Positions 1 through 4,953 are shown, counted from the stretch's first letter. The stretch: 5,742 nucleotides of DNA from an uncultured bacterium (GCA_938015795.1 CALLXA010000023.1:1-5742), one strand, 5' to 3'. Notes: generated by a model from the sequence alone, not told the origin. Program-made: numbers and translations.

Positions 1-47
1 GACCACCGAGATCTACACTCTTTCCCTACACGACGCTCTTCCGATCT
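1..47 (+). other. Illumina TruSeq universal adapter remnant (artefact)
   Basis: The first 47 bases match, from memory, the 3' 47 nt of the 58-nt Illumina P5/TruSeq universal adapter, including its characteristic end CGACGCTCTTCCGATCT at 31-47. This is library sequence left on a contig end, not genomic DNA. Biological sequence begins at about base 48. Any gene or coordinate reaching into this stretch should be treated as cut off here. Confidence 0.97.
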
Positions 48-72
48 TCTTTCTATTGAGATACATTCTCCA

Positions 73-339
73 ATGCAAAGTTGTAATAAAATTAAGAAGG
101 ATTTGGATCTCTATTGGCCAGATATTGTAAAGCTTATATCTGAAGACTCATCTAATCATATCAAGCTTCCAGATATGCCAAGCATTGAAATTTGGAATAT
201 AAGAAAAAGATTAAACTGGTCATACAAGAAGATTACCGAAGTTGTAAATAAAAGGTATGGATTAGATTTAGATGAAAGCGAAGCAAGGAAAAGAATGGAT
301 TATATGAGAAAAGCATATAAGAAGATTTCCCCTAAGTAG
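73..339 (+). CDS. Hypothetical small helical protein, possibly 5'-truncated
   Basis: This 88-aa reading frame ends in TAG at 337-339. I do not recognise the family. It is charged and probably all-helical. The stretch from about residue 40 to 82 (IWNIRKRLNWSYKKI, then a YGLDLDESEARKRM segment) resembles a helix-turn-helix or similar DNA-binding fold in spacing, with Trp/Arg-rich first helix and Arg/Lys-rich last helix, but this is only a resemblance. The ATG at 73 is the first available start. However, the frame has no stop between it and base 48, and stays open even through the adapter, so the true protein may begin before the contig end and this may be a C-terminal fragment. No Shine-Dalgarno is seen before the ATG. 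It shares strand with the accessory genes downstream, separated from the next one by 94 nt, and probably belongs to the same element. Confidence 0.55.
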   Translation: MQSCNKIKKDLDLYWPDIVKLISEDSSNHIKLPDMPSIEIWNIRKRLNWSYKKITEVVNKRYGLDLDESEARKRMDYMRKAYKKISPK

Positions 340-400
340 CTATTTTGTCCTAAAAATATTCTTACTTTTCGTACAGATTCATATTTTCCTTACTGTTAGT

Positions 401-430
401 ATCAAGTCATAAATAAGATTAAGACTTGAT
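401..430. repeat. 8-bp perfect inverted repeat just before the 434 start codon
   Basis: The arms ATCAAGTC (401-408) and GACTTGAT (423-430) are exact reverse complements separated by 14 nt. The right arm ends 3 nt before the ATG at 434. It could be a regulator-binding operator, or an RNA hairpin that would cover the ribosome entry region of the first gene of the 434-1623 operon. There is no T-run after it, so it is not a terminator. A weak -35/-10 candidate (TTACTG at 390-395, TAAGAT at 414-419) overlaps it, so a bound protein would block transcription. Confidence 0.5.
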
Positions 431-433
431 GCT

Positions 434-694
434 ATGGATACAAATATCAAAACTATTCCAATTTCCGATCTCGGTTGTGCAACAGCTATTGTTTGCGAAA
501 ACATTCTTCCAATTGAATTAATAAAAGACAAAACATCTCCTAAGGTGTTTTTTGTTTTTGAAGATACTCCAATAGTAAGAGAAATATCTGATAGATATTG
601 GCTTGGAAAACAGAAATCAATCTCAAGAGAATACTTTGAAAATCTCAAAATGCTTAAGAATCGTATTTATACACTTAAAGACTATGGTAAGTAA
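434..694 (+). CDS. DUF5659-like small accessory protein
   Basis: An 86-aa protein without signal peptide or membrane segment. Its layout resembles the DUF5659 family as I remember it. An N-terminal segment (about residues 10-30) starts with ISDLGCATAIV, followed by a beta-strand motif VFFVFED (38-44). A Tyr-Trp pair follows at 55-56, and a C-terminal helix contains YFENLKMLKNRIY (67-79). DUF5659 proteins are short, of unknown function, and recur in bacterial accessory DNA and small-genome lineages; no biochemical role can be stated. The start at 434 is the only ATG giving the whole domain and lies 3 nt after an inverted repeat. The next gene's probable ATG (684) overlaps the stop by 11 nt, suggesting translational coupling and a shared transcript with the 684 and 814 genes. 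Family assignment is from pattern memory and moderate in certainty. Confidence 0.62.
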   Translation: MDTNIKTIPISDLGCATAIVCENILPIELIKDKTSPKVFFVFEDTPIVREISDRYWLGKQKSISREYFENLKMLKNRIYTLKDYGK

Positions 695-863
695 GGAGTT
701 CTTAAAAAAACTCAATACGATTATTAACACAAACGGAGAATACTCTGAAGAAGAGGTTGTTTATATAGGAGAGAACTTAATCCTGTTCTATAAAACAATA
801 CAAAAAATAATGAATGAATATTGTTATGACGAAAACATTACAAATACAACAGAAGATATTTAA
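684..863 (+). CDS. Hypothetical 59-aa acidic helical protein
   Basis: I do not recognise this protein. Starting at ATG 684 it encodes 59 aa, acidic, with a predicted long helix through GENLILFYKTIQKIMNEY (residues 29-46). The frame is open upstream to an ATG at 603, but that extension only shadows the DUF5659-like gene in another frame. The 684 start gives a short 11-nt overlap with that gene, as expected in a tight operon. The AAGGAG-like purine run at 693-698 lies after the ATG, so it does not help initiation here. The 3' end overlaps the next gene by 50 nt (38 nt if that gene starts at 826). The coding status rests on operon packing and an uninterrupted frame, not on homology. Confidence 0.5.
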   Translation: MVSKEFLKKLNTIINTNGEYSEEEVVYIGENLILFYKTIQKIMNEYCYDENITNTTEDI

Positions 864-1623
864 AGAAACAGATCCTAAATATTTCTTTAAGGTGAATATT
901 AAAACCGTCAAGGAATACCATCTTTTGTCTCATTTCTCAGGGTCGGAATTAAAAGTTTTACTTGCAATTGCATCATTTCTTAATAAATATAGTAAAGCAT
1001 ATCCATCTCAAAAACAGATTTCCATACTTACAGGATTAAAGGTTAGTACTATTTCAAGAGCGATAGGTAAGTTAGCTACAAAAGAATTTCTAGGTGAGAA
1101 GGTGCTTGTTGTAATAAAAGGCAAGGCTGAAGGTAATAGGTTTGCGAATAATAGATACGACTTATCCACAAAAACAGGAATTACCTTCGGAGACAAAGAT
1201 CATTCCACCGAATCTCAAGAATCCATTAAACATTTAGATCAAACTAAGGAGAACTATACTATAAATGAAAACCAATTAATAAATCAGAACAAGGAAGTAT
1301 CTTCTTTTAAAAAGAAAAAGGATTCCAGTAATCCAGAGTCTGTACAAGTACCCGATCTTCATACATTACGAAAAGAGGAATCATTCAACTTCTATGCAAA
1401 AGCAATCTCTAAGCAGAAACCTTTTAATGGTGATCTTCTCTATGCCGAAAGAGCATTTAGGAGAAGTATAGAAAAAATGGGATATGAAAATTGGTTAGAA
1501 CTGGCTAAGAAGTTGAAATGGCATCCGACACCTCAAGATCTTCTTGAGCATGTTCGGAGGAAAATCTCTCAAGAAAACATGACCTACGAAGAAGCTTTAA
1601 AGAATTGGGATAAACAATTTTAA
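814..1623 (+). CDS. Winged-helix replication-initiator-like protein (HTH_36 type)
   Basis: A 269-aa cytoplasmic protein. Residues about 43-95 form a winged helix-turn-helix of the HTH_36/Rep type. It begins with an SGSELKVLLAIASFLNK helix, followed by the hallmark YPSQKQISILTGLKVSTIS (63-81), where the recognition helix carries STISRAIGKL. A wing follows with GNRFANNRYDL (107-117), the 'R..NRY.L' ending seen in plasmid and phage replication proteins. Residues 120-185 are a Lys/Ser/Asn-rich linker, probably disordered. The C-terminus (205-269) is a separate helical domain with KMGYENWLELAKKLKW and a TYEEALKNWDKQF end. Family members bind DNA at replication origins or act as regulators; which applies here is inferred. 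ATG 826 (residue 5) is an equally good start. Later starts such as GTG 892 would remove conserved-looking N-terminal residues. Last gene of the 434-1623 cluster, followed within 40 nt by AT-rich direct repeats. Confidence 0.75.
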   Translation: MNIVMTKTLQIQQKIFKETDPKYFFKVNIKTVKEYHLLSHFSGSELKVLLAIASFLNKYSKAYPSQKQISILTGLKVSTISRAIGKLATKEFLGEKVLVVIKGKAEGNRFANNRYDLSTKTGITFGDKDHSTESQESIKHLDQTKENYTINENQLINQNKEVSSFKKKKDSSNPESVQVPDLHTLRKEESFNFYAKAISKQKPFNGDLLYAERAFRRSIEKMGYENWLELAKKLKWHPTPQDLLEHVRRKISQENMTYEEALKNWDKQF

Positions 1624-1660
1624 TTAACTTTTAATGAAAGGAGGTATTTTAACAAACAAA

Positions 1661-1740
1661 TCTTACAAAATTCTTACAATATTTTAATTGAGTTCTAACT
1701 AAAATGTGGCATTTAAAATCATATAATAATCATATAATAA
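1661..1740. repeat. Two pairs of 11-bp-period direct repeats, iteron-like
   Basis: TCTTACAA occurs at 1661-1668 and again at 1672-1679, 11 bp apart. TCATATAATAA occurs as an exact tandem pair at 1719-1729 and 1730-1740, also with an 11-bp period. Both pairs lie in a strongly AT-rich stretch that starts right after the Rep-like gene. Helically phased short repeats plus an AT-rich zone beside a Rep gene are what iteron origins look like, but only two copies of each are present and the motifs differ, so chance in AT-rich DNA is possible. Confidence 0.35.
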
Positions 1741-1916
1741 AAAAACTCCGAATTAGGGTTTTATCTCTTGATGACAACGAAAATGCAGACTCTGAGATAA
1801 ACGAAATTTTAAGACTTTTATATATCCTAAAACATAATCTTAAAGAGATTCCTAATAAAAAGAAAAGACCTCCTGTTGATGGAGGAGGTGCTCTTCAAAT
1901 GAGTTTGTCACTCTGA
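1704..1916 (+). CDS. Hypothetical 70-aa ORF between rep-like gene and recombinase
   Basis: I do not recognise this 70-aa frame, which ends in two consecutive stops (TGA TAA). It has a basic N-terminus, a plausible amphipathic helix (DSEINEILRLLYILKHNL, residues 28-45), a Lys-rich patch KKKRPP and an odd tail VDGGGALQMSLSL. No Shine-Dalgarno precedes ATG 1704. Its first codons are made of the TCATATAATAA tandem repeat, and its C-terminal codons double as a hairpin and the recombinase -35 box. It may be a real small protein of the element, or a regulatory region that happens to be open. Confidence 0.38.
   Translation: MWHLKSYNNHIIKKLRIRVLSLDDNENADSEINEILRLLYILKHNLKEIPNKKKRPPVDGGGALQMSLSL
1851..1889 (-). 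terminator. Intrinsic-terminator-like hairpin on the minus strand
   Basis: Read on the minus strand, ACCTCC (1889-1884), a 10-nt loop and GGAGGT (1873-1868) form a GC-rich stem. It is followed directly by CTTTTCTTTTTATT, a U-rich tail. The plus-strand reading has no such tail, so the orientation is minus. No minus-strand protein gene lies upstream. The natural input would be transcripts from the tRNA-Asp promoter that run antisense across the recombinase, or a short local RNA. The same purine arm (GGAGGAGGTG, 1881-1890) resembles a Shine-Dalgarno on the plus strand and would be masked by the stem. Confidence 0.42.
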
Positions 1917-1933
1917 TAAATATTATATATTAT
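1905..1933 (+). promoter_or_regulatory. Candidate sigma70-type promoter of the recombinase
   Basis: TTGTCA (1905-1910, 5/6 match to -35) is followed after exactly 17 nt by TATTAT (1928-1933, 5/6 match to -10). Transcription would start near 1940, leaving about a 10-nt leader before the recombinase ATG at 1950. An AT-rich imperfect dyad, TAAATA (1917-1922) and TATTTA (1931-1936), covers the -10 region and could be an operator. No Shine-Dalgarno is present between the box and the ATG. Confidence 0.42.
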
Positions 1934-1949
1934 TTAAGTAATAAAAATT

Positions 1950-3593
1950 ATGGGAATTAAATTACCAAAAGCAATTATATTTGCAAGAGTAAGCTCTGTA
2001 GAACAAAAAGAATCAGGCTTCTCTTTACCTGCTCAGATAAAAATCTTAACAGAGTATGCAGATAACAGAGGCCTAGATATCGCAAAGACATATTCTATTT
2101 CAGAAACAGCAAGTAAGAGGGATCAAAGAAAAACCTTTGATGAAATGTTGACCTATGTAACAAAGAATAAAATCAAAGTTTTAATCTTTGAGAAGGTAGA
2201 TAGAGTAACTAGAAATTTAAAAGATAGTGTTAAGATACAAGATTGGCTAGATGGAGATCCAGAAAGACAACTGCATTGCATTAAGGACTCTCTGGTATTA
2301 CACCAAGGGTCAAGATCCCAAGAAAAGCTTAACTGGGATCTAAGAGTCGCCATAGCTAAAAACTATGCGGACAACCTCTCAGAGGAGGTTAGGAAAGGCT
2401 ATCATGAGAAGATCGCACAGAAGATATATCCAGGGAAACCAAAGTTAGGATACATGAGTGTAGGAAGAGGACAAGCAAGGGAGATTATACAGGATCCTCA
2501 GAAGGCTCCATTGATGAAGGAACTTTTAGAAGAGTTTTCTACTGGCAATTATTCTGCAAAGACTTTAAGAGATAAGGCTAACAATTCAGGATTGGTAAAT
2601 GATTTTAAAAGGAAGTTGTCTACTACAGGAACATATAGATATTTGATTGATCCATTCTACTATGGATATTTTGAATGGAATGGAGAGTTGTACGAAGGTA
2701 AACACGAACCGTTAATAAGTAAAGAAACATATGATCTAAACCAAAGGATTCTTAAAAGAGGTTCATATCCAAGATACAGAGTTCATAACTATGCACTAAA
2801 GGGAATTGTTAAGTGTGGAGAGTGTCATGGAATGGTTACGTGGTATGAGAAGAAAGGGAGGATATATGGGGAATGTAATATGAAAGATAAAGACGAAGAT
2901 GCTTGTAAGCAAAAGAAGTGTGGAAGAGAGGATAAATATATTAAGGAAATTGTAAATATTTTGAAAACTTTTCAGATATACGACAAGAGATTGATAGAGG
3001 CAATAAGAGAAGAGTTGAAAAAAGAGAATCAGGATCAAGCTGTTAGAGAAGAATTAACTCTTAATCAGGCTGAGACAAGAATTAAACAGATTAGAGCTTC
3101 TCTAAATACTGCATACGAAGATCGTATTAATGGAATTATTGATATAGCAAAGTATCAAGAGATTGAGAAGCGGTATGAATCAGAGCAGAAGGGGTTAGAG
3201 GATACTGTAAAAAGAATTAAAAAGTATTCTGATAAACAGAAAGATATTGGATTGGCTATCTTTGATTTAGCTCAGAATGGGGAGAAGATCTTTGAACAGG
3301 CTGATATAGATGAGAAGAAAACCCTCTTAAATACTATGTTTAGTAATTTGTATCTACTAGACGGAAAGATGAAGTATGAAATCAATCCCGCCTTCACTGT
3401 TATGAGGGATAAGGTACTTCAAACCAACGAGATGCTTCTTGAAAGTTCGGGGATTGTAAAAATAACAGACATTAATCCTGAAAAACCCGAACTGGGCAAA
3501 AATGTTGATGTGTTGGATGAAGTTGAGTATGTTACTCTTACAAATTCCGTAATACGGAATGGACGGGAATCGAACCCGCAACCTTCGCAGTGA
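1950..3593 (+). CDS. Large serine recombinase (integrase family)
   Basis: A 547-aa site-specific recombinase that would cut and join attachment sites through a phosphoserine bond. The resolvase catalytic domain spans about 7-155. FARVSSVEQ (11-19) carries the nucleophile Ser15 with Arg13, and FEKVDRVTRN (80-89) carries Arg85 and Arg88, matching the paired catalytic arginines of resolvases. The PF07508-type recombinase domain covers about 160-265 (PGKPKLGY, then DPFYYGYFEWNGE). A zinc ribbon follows, with Cys289, Cys292, Cys309, Cys319 and Cys324. A Lys/Glu-rich coiled coil runs about 350-430, as in large serine integrases. The length is typical for the family. ATG 1950 starts just before the catalytic strand. 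The C-terminal residues after about 534 (RNGRESNPQPSQ) are antisense tRNA-Asp sequence, so the gene's own end has been set by the attachment junction. The complete frame and intact active site suggest a functional enzyme. Confidence 0.93.
   Translation: MGIKLPKAIIFARVSSVEQKESGFSLPAQIKILTEYADNRGLDIAKTYSISETASKRDQRKTFDEMLTYVTKNKIKVLIFEKVDRVTRNLKDSVKIQDWLDGDPERQLHCIKDSLVLHQGSRSQEKLNWDLRVAIAKNYADNLSEEVRKGYHEKIAQKIYPGKPKLGYMSVGRGQAREIIQDPQKAPLMKELLEEFSTGNYSAKTLRDKANNSGLVNDFKRKLSTTGTYRYLIDPFYYGYFEWNGELYEGKHEPLISKETYDLNQRILKRGSYPRYRVHNYALKGIVKCGECHGMVTWYEKKGRIYGECNMKDKDEDACKQKKCGREDKYIKEIVNILKTFQIYDKRLIEAIREELKKENQDQAVREELTLNQAETRIKQIRASLNTAYEDRINGIIDIAKYQEIEKRYESEQKGLEDTVKRIKKYSDKQKDIGLAIFDLAQNGEKIFEQADIDEKKTLLNTMFSNLYLLDGKMKYEINPAFTVMRDKVLQTNEMLLESSGIVKITDINPEKPELGKNVDVLDEVEYVTLTNSVIRNGRESNPQPSQ
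3544..3560. repeat. 17-bp palindrome at the tRNA-Asp 3' end (candidate att dyad)
   Basis: ATTCCGTA (3544-3551) and TACGGAAT (3553-3560) are perfect reverse complements around one base (3552). The right arm is the tRNA acceptor 3' strand plus discriminator; the left arm lies outside the tRNA, inside the recombinase gene. Serine integrase sites are short imperfect dyads around a central dinucleotide, so this is a candidate half of, or overlap with, the attachment site. As RNA it would give 7 bp with a 3-nt loop and compete with the acceptor stem in the tRNA precursor. Confidence 0.5.
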
Positions 3594-3628
3594 CAGTGCG
3601 ATGCTCTAACCAATTGAGCTACCACTCC
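3555..3628 (-). tRNA. tRNA-Asp (anticodon GTC)
   Basis: A full 74-nt cloverleaf on the minus strand. The acceptor GGAGTGG/CCATTCC has one G-U pair. The D-stem is GCTC/GAGC, the anticodon stem TCGCA/TGCGA encloses loop CTGTCAC with anticodon GTC, and the T-stem GCGGG/CCCGT encloses loop TTCGATT. The major Asp identity features known from E. coli are all present: G34-U35-C36, C38, G10, G2-C71 and discriminator G73. CCA is not encoded (the discriminator is followed by TAT), so a CCA-adding enzyme is needed. The 3' 39 nt overlap the recombinase coding region in antisense, and the 5' half and promoter lie on the chromosomal side. The gene is therefore reconstituted and probably still functional after integration. 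Confidence 0.96.
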
Positions 3629-3642
3629 AAATTAACAAAAGA

Positions 3643-3671
3643 AGTATATCAAAATACCTTTTAAATGACAA
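3643..3671 (-). promoter_or_regulatory. Promoter of tRNA-Asp
   Basis: On the minus strand TTGTCA (3671-3666, 5/6 to -35) and TATACT (3648-3643, 5/6 to -10) are separated by exactly 17 nt. Predicted start near 3636, giving about an 8-nt leader before the mature tRNA 5' end at 3628. It lies on the chromosomal side of the element junction, so integration leaves tRNA expression intact. Its -35 box is 9-22 bp from the GGDEF gene's -10 on the opposite strand, so the two promoters share the same DNA. Confidence 0.62.
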
Positions 3672-3688
3672 TTAGTATATGATAAAAT
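3660..3688 (+). promoter_or_regulatory. Extended -10 promoter of the GGDEF gene
   Basis: TGATAAAAT (3680-3688) is an extended -10 element: TG one base before TAAAAT (5/6). A weak -35, TTTAAA (3660-3665, 4/6), lies 17 nt upstream. Start expected near 3695, with a leader of about 20 nt before ATG 3716 that lacks a Shine-Dalgarno. The boxes interleave with the divergent tRNA-Asp promoter. Confidence 0.42.
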
Positions 3689-3715
3689 GATTTAATAAGT
3701 CGAAGCGAATAAAAA

Positions 3716-4618
3716 ATGTTTAATAAAAAACCCTTCCCAAATATATTAAATCTTTTTGGTGATTTCATACTATTAGAAATAGACACACAAGGAAGAATTA
3801 TATACACAAGATATAACAATACAGAATATAAAACAAAAGGAATTACAAATATAAAGGAGATGTTTTCTAAAGCAGAAAACAAACAAATATCTCGAAATAT
3901 AAAACATCAAACATATATATCCAATATTCTTAAAACAAACAAAGATTTTGGAAACATGATAGTAGAAATAAAACTATCAAGATGTATAAAAGAAAGAAGA
4001 TATATATTAATAAACTTCTCTAAAACAGTAACAAACTCTGAACACGAAGATAATGAATATATAAAAACATTAATACAGGAAAGTGAATTAGATCATATGA
4101 CACAAACATTAAACAGAAAAGGGGGATGGAGAAAAATAGAGGAAATGCTTTTGGATAAAGAGATTGAATTTTTAGGAATAATATTTGTAGATATAGATGG
4201 ATTAAAGAAAATAAACGATGAAAAAGGACATATGTATGGAGATAAAGCAATAATACAAATAAGTGAACTCTTGAAAAAAACAATAAGACAAAGTGACTTA
4301 GTAATGAGATTTGGAGGAGATGAATTTGTAATAGTTGTATCTGAAAAAAGTACTTCAAGATCTGCATCCAGAGGAATTGCAACTAGAATATTAAAAGAAA
4401 TAAAAAATGGTGAATATATAACTACAGTATCCATAGGAATACATGTAGTAGAATCAAAAAAATTAGCCAATAAAATAGCAGAACCAATACAATTGAAAGA
4501 GAAATGGACAGAAGAATTACAAAAAGCAGATGAAGCTGTATACGAATCTAAACAGAATGGAAGATGTACATACTCTACTACATCAACATTCAAGAAATAT
4601 TTTAAAAATAATTCTTAA
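3716..4618 (+). CDS. PAS-like/GGDEF diguanylate cyclase
   Basis: A 300-aa soluble protein predicted to make cyclic di-GMP from two GTP. No signal peptide or membrane helix is seen. Residues about 12-105 look like a divergent PAS sensor fold (FILLEIDTQGRIIY at 17-30, RRYILINFS at 94-102), followed by a short helical linker. The GGDEF domain spans about 120-287. It opens with SELDHMTQTLNRKG, then IFVDIDGLKKINDEKGH (156-172) with metal ligand Asp159, guanine contacts Asn167 and Asp176. The active-site loop FGGDEF (199-204) is intact. RQSD at 191-194 sits exactly five residues before GGDEF, the position of the RxxD product-inhibition site, so feedback control by c-di-GMP is likely. It ends with the standard ADEAVYESKQNGR. 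No EAL or HD-GYP partner is in the window. It converges on thioredoxin with a 17-bp overlap. PAS assignment is weaker than the GGDEF assignment. Confidence 0.92.
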   Translation: MFNKKPFPNILNLFGDFILLEIDTQGRIIYTRYNNTEYKTKGITNIKEMFSKAENKQISRNIKHQTYISNILKTNKDFGNMIVEIKLSRCIKERRYILINFSKTVTNSEHEDNEYIKTLIQESELDHMTQTLNRKGGWRKIEEMLLDKEIEFLGIIFVDIDGLKKINDEKGHMYGDKAIIQISELLKKTIRQSDLVMRFGGDEFVIVVSEKSTSRSASRGIATRILKEIKNGEYITTVSIGIHVVESKKLANKIAEPIQLKEKWTEELQKADEAVYESKQNGRCTYSTTSTFKKYFKNNS

Positions 4619-4919
4619 GAGTATCAAGATATTCTTCCTTTGGTTTTACACCTATCATAGTCTCAACACGTTCACCATCCTTAAATAGAAATACAGCTGG
4701 AATACTCATAATATCATACTTCTCTGCTAAACCTCTTTCCTCATCAACATTAACCTTACCAACTTTTACACTATCTACATCTTTTGCAACTTCCTCTAAT
4801 ATTGGAGCTAACATTCTACAAGGACCACACCAAGGAGCCCAAAAATCAACCAAAACTAAACCCTTACTTTCTAAAACCTCTTCTGAAAAATTTTCATTAG
4901 TAAAATGTAAAACCTCCAT
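4602..4919 (-). CDS. trxA: Thioredoxin
   Basis: A 105-aa thioredoxin, the full usual length, that reduces protein disulfides in the cytoplasm using electrons from a thioredoxin reductase. Features: buried Asp25 in LVLVDFWAPW, the classical active site WCGPC (30-34), Lys55 and the VNVDE strand, cis-proline Pro74 in SIPAVFLFKDGE, and the C-terminal helix EEYLDTLKNYF. No signal peptide, so cytoplasmic. The canonical WCGPC argues for a general reductant rather than an oxidase or periplasmic relative. The start ATG at 4919 begins the first beta strand and is preceded by TATATTAAA with no Shine-Dalgarno; no convincing promoter was found, although the palindrome TATAATTATA at 4977-4986 offers a -10 on this strand too. 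Divergent from tsaC across 69 bp; its last 17 bp overlap the end of the convergent GGDEF gene. Confidence 0.96.
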   Translation of the reverse strand: MEVLHFTNENFSEEVLESKGLVLVDFWAPWCGPCRMLAPILEEVAKDVDSVKVGKVNVDEERGLAEKYDIMSIPAVFLFKDGERVETMIGVKPKEEYLDTLKNYF

Positions 4920-4953
4920 TTTAATATAGTTTTAAATTAAAAAGATTGGAATA

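Larger units (their letters stand above)
48..3593 (+). mobile_element. Partial integrated element attached at tRNA-Asp
   Basis: Seen directly: a large serine recombinase gene runs into the 3' half of a complete tRNA-Asp gene. Upstream lie only accessory-type genes (DUF5659-like, Rep-like winged helix, unknowns) on the same strand, while ordinary chromosomal genes start beyond the tRNA. Such a layout is typical of integrative elements, with the recombinase next to one attachment site. Left limit unknown: the contig ends in adapter at 47 and no second copy of the tRNA 3' end is present. The right limit is placed at the recombinase stop; the actual crossover probably lies between about 3544 and 3595. 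Whether it is a prophage remnant, an integrative plasmid or another island cannot be told; no capsid, relaxase or toxin gene is visible. Confidence 0.58.

Noticed and set aside
379..648. Minus-strand 89-aa frame with hydrophobic stretches
   Set aside because: Opposite the DUF5659-like gene, which has a recognisable pattern and operon context; no start signals on the minus strand.
603..683. Upstream ATG 603 as the start of the 59-aa gene
   Set aside because: The extra 27 residues come from the out-of-frame reading of the DUF5659-like gene; ATG 684 gives a normal operon overlap.
1603..1625. AATTG/CAATT hairpin with T-rich tail at the end of the Rep-like gene
   Set aside because: Only a 5-bp AT-rich stem inside the final codons; too weak to call a terminator.
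1634..1687. 17-codon ORF starting MKGGILTNK
   Set aside because: Too short and without homology or an upstream ribosome site; kept only as part of the orphan Shine-Dalgarno note.
3419..3625. Minus-strand frames of 68 and 74 aa over the recombinase end and tRNA
   Set aside because: They contain translated tRNA sequence (VAQLVRASHC type peptides), a known annotation artefact, and lie opposite the recombinase.
3591..3635. UGA recoding (Gly, as in Absconditabacteria/Gracilibacteria)
   Set aside because: The recombinase and the 1704 ORF both end sensibly at TGA, the latter followed at once by TAA, and no conserved gene has an in-frame TGA.
4093..4593. Long minus-strand frames (166 and 120 aa) opposite the GGDEF gene
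   Set aside because: They are shadows of a clear GGDEF domain; their translations are low-complexity Ser/Phe/Ile/Leu-rich as expected for the complement of A-rich coding DNA.
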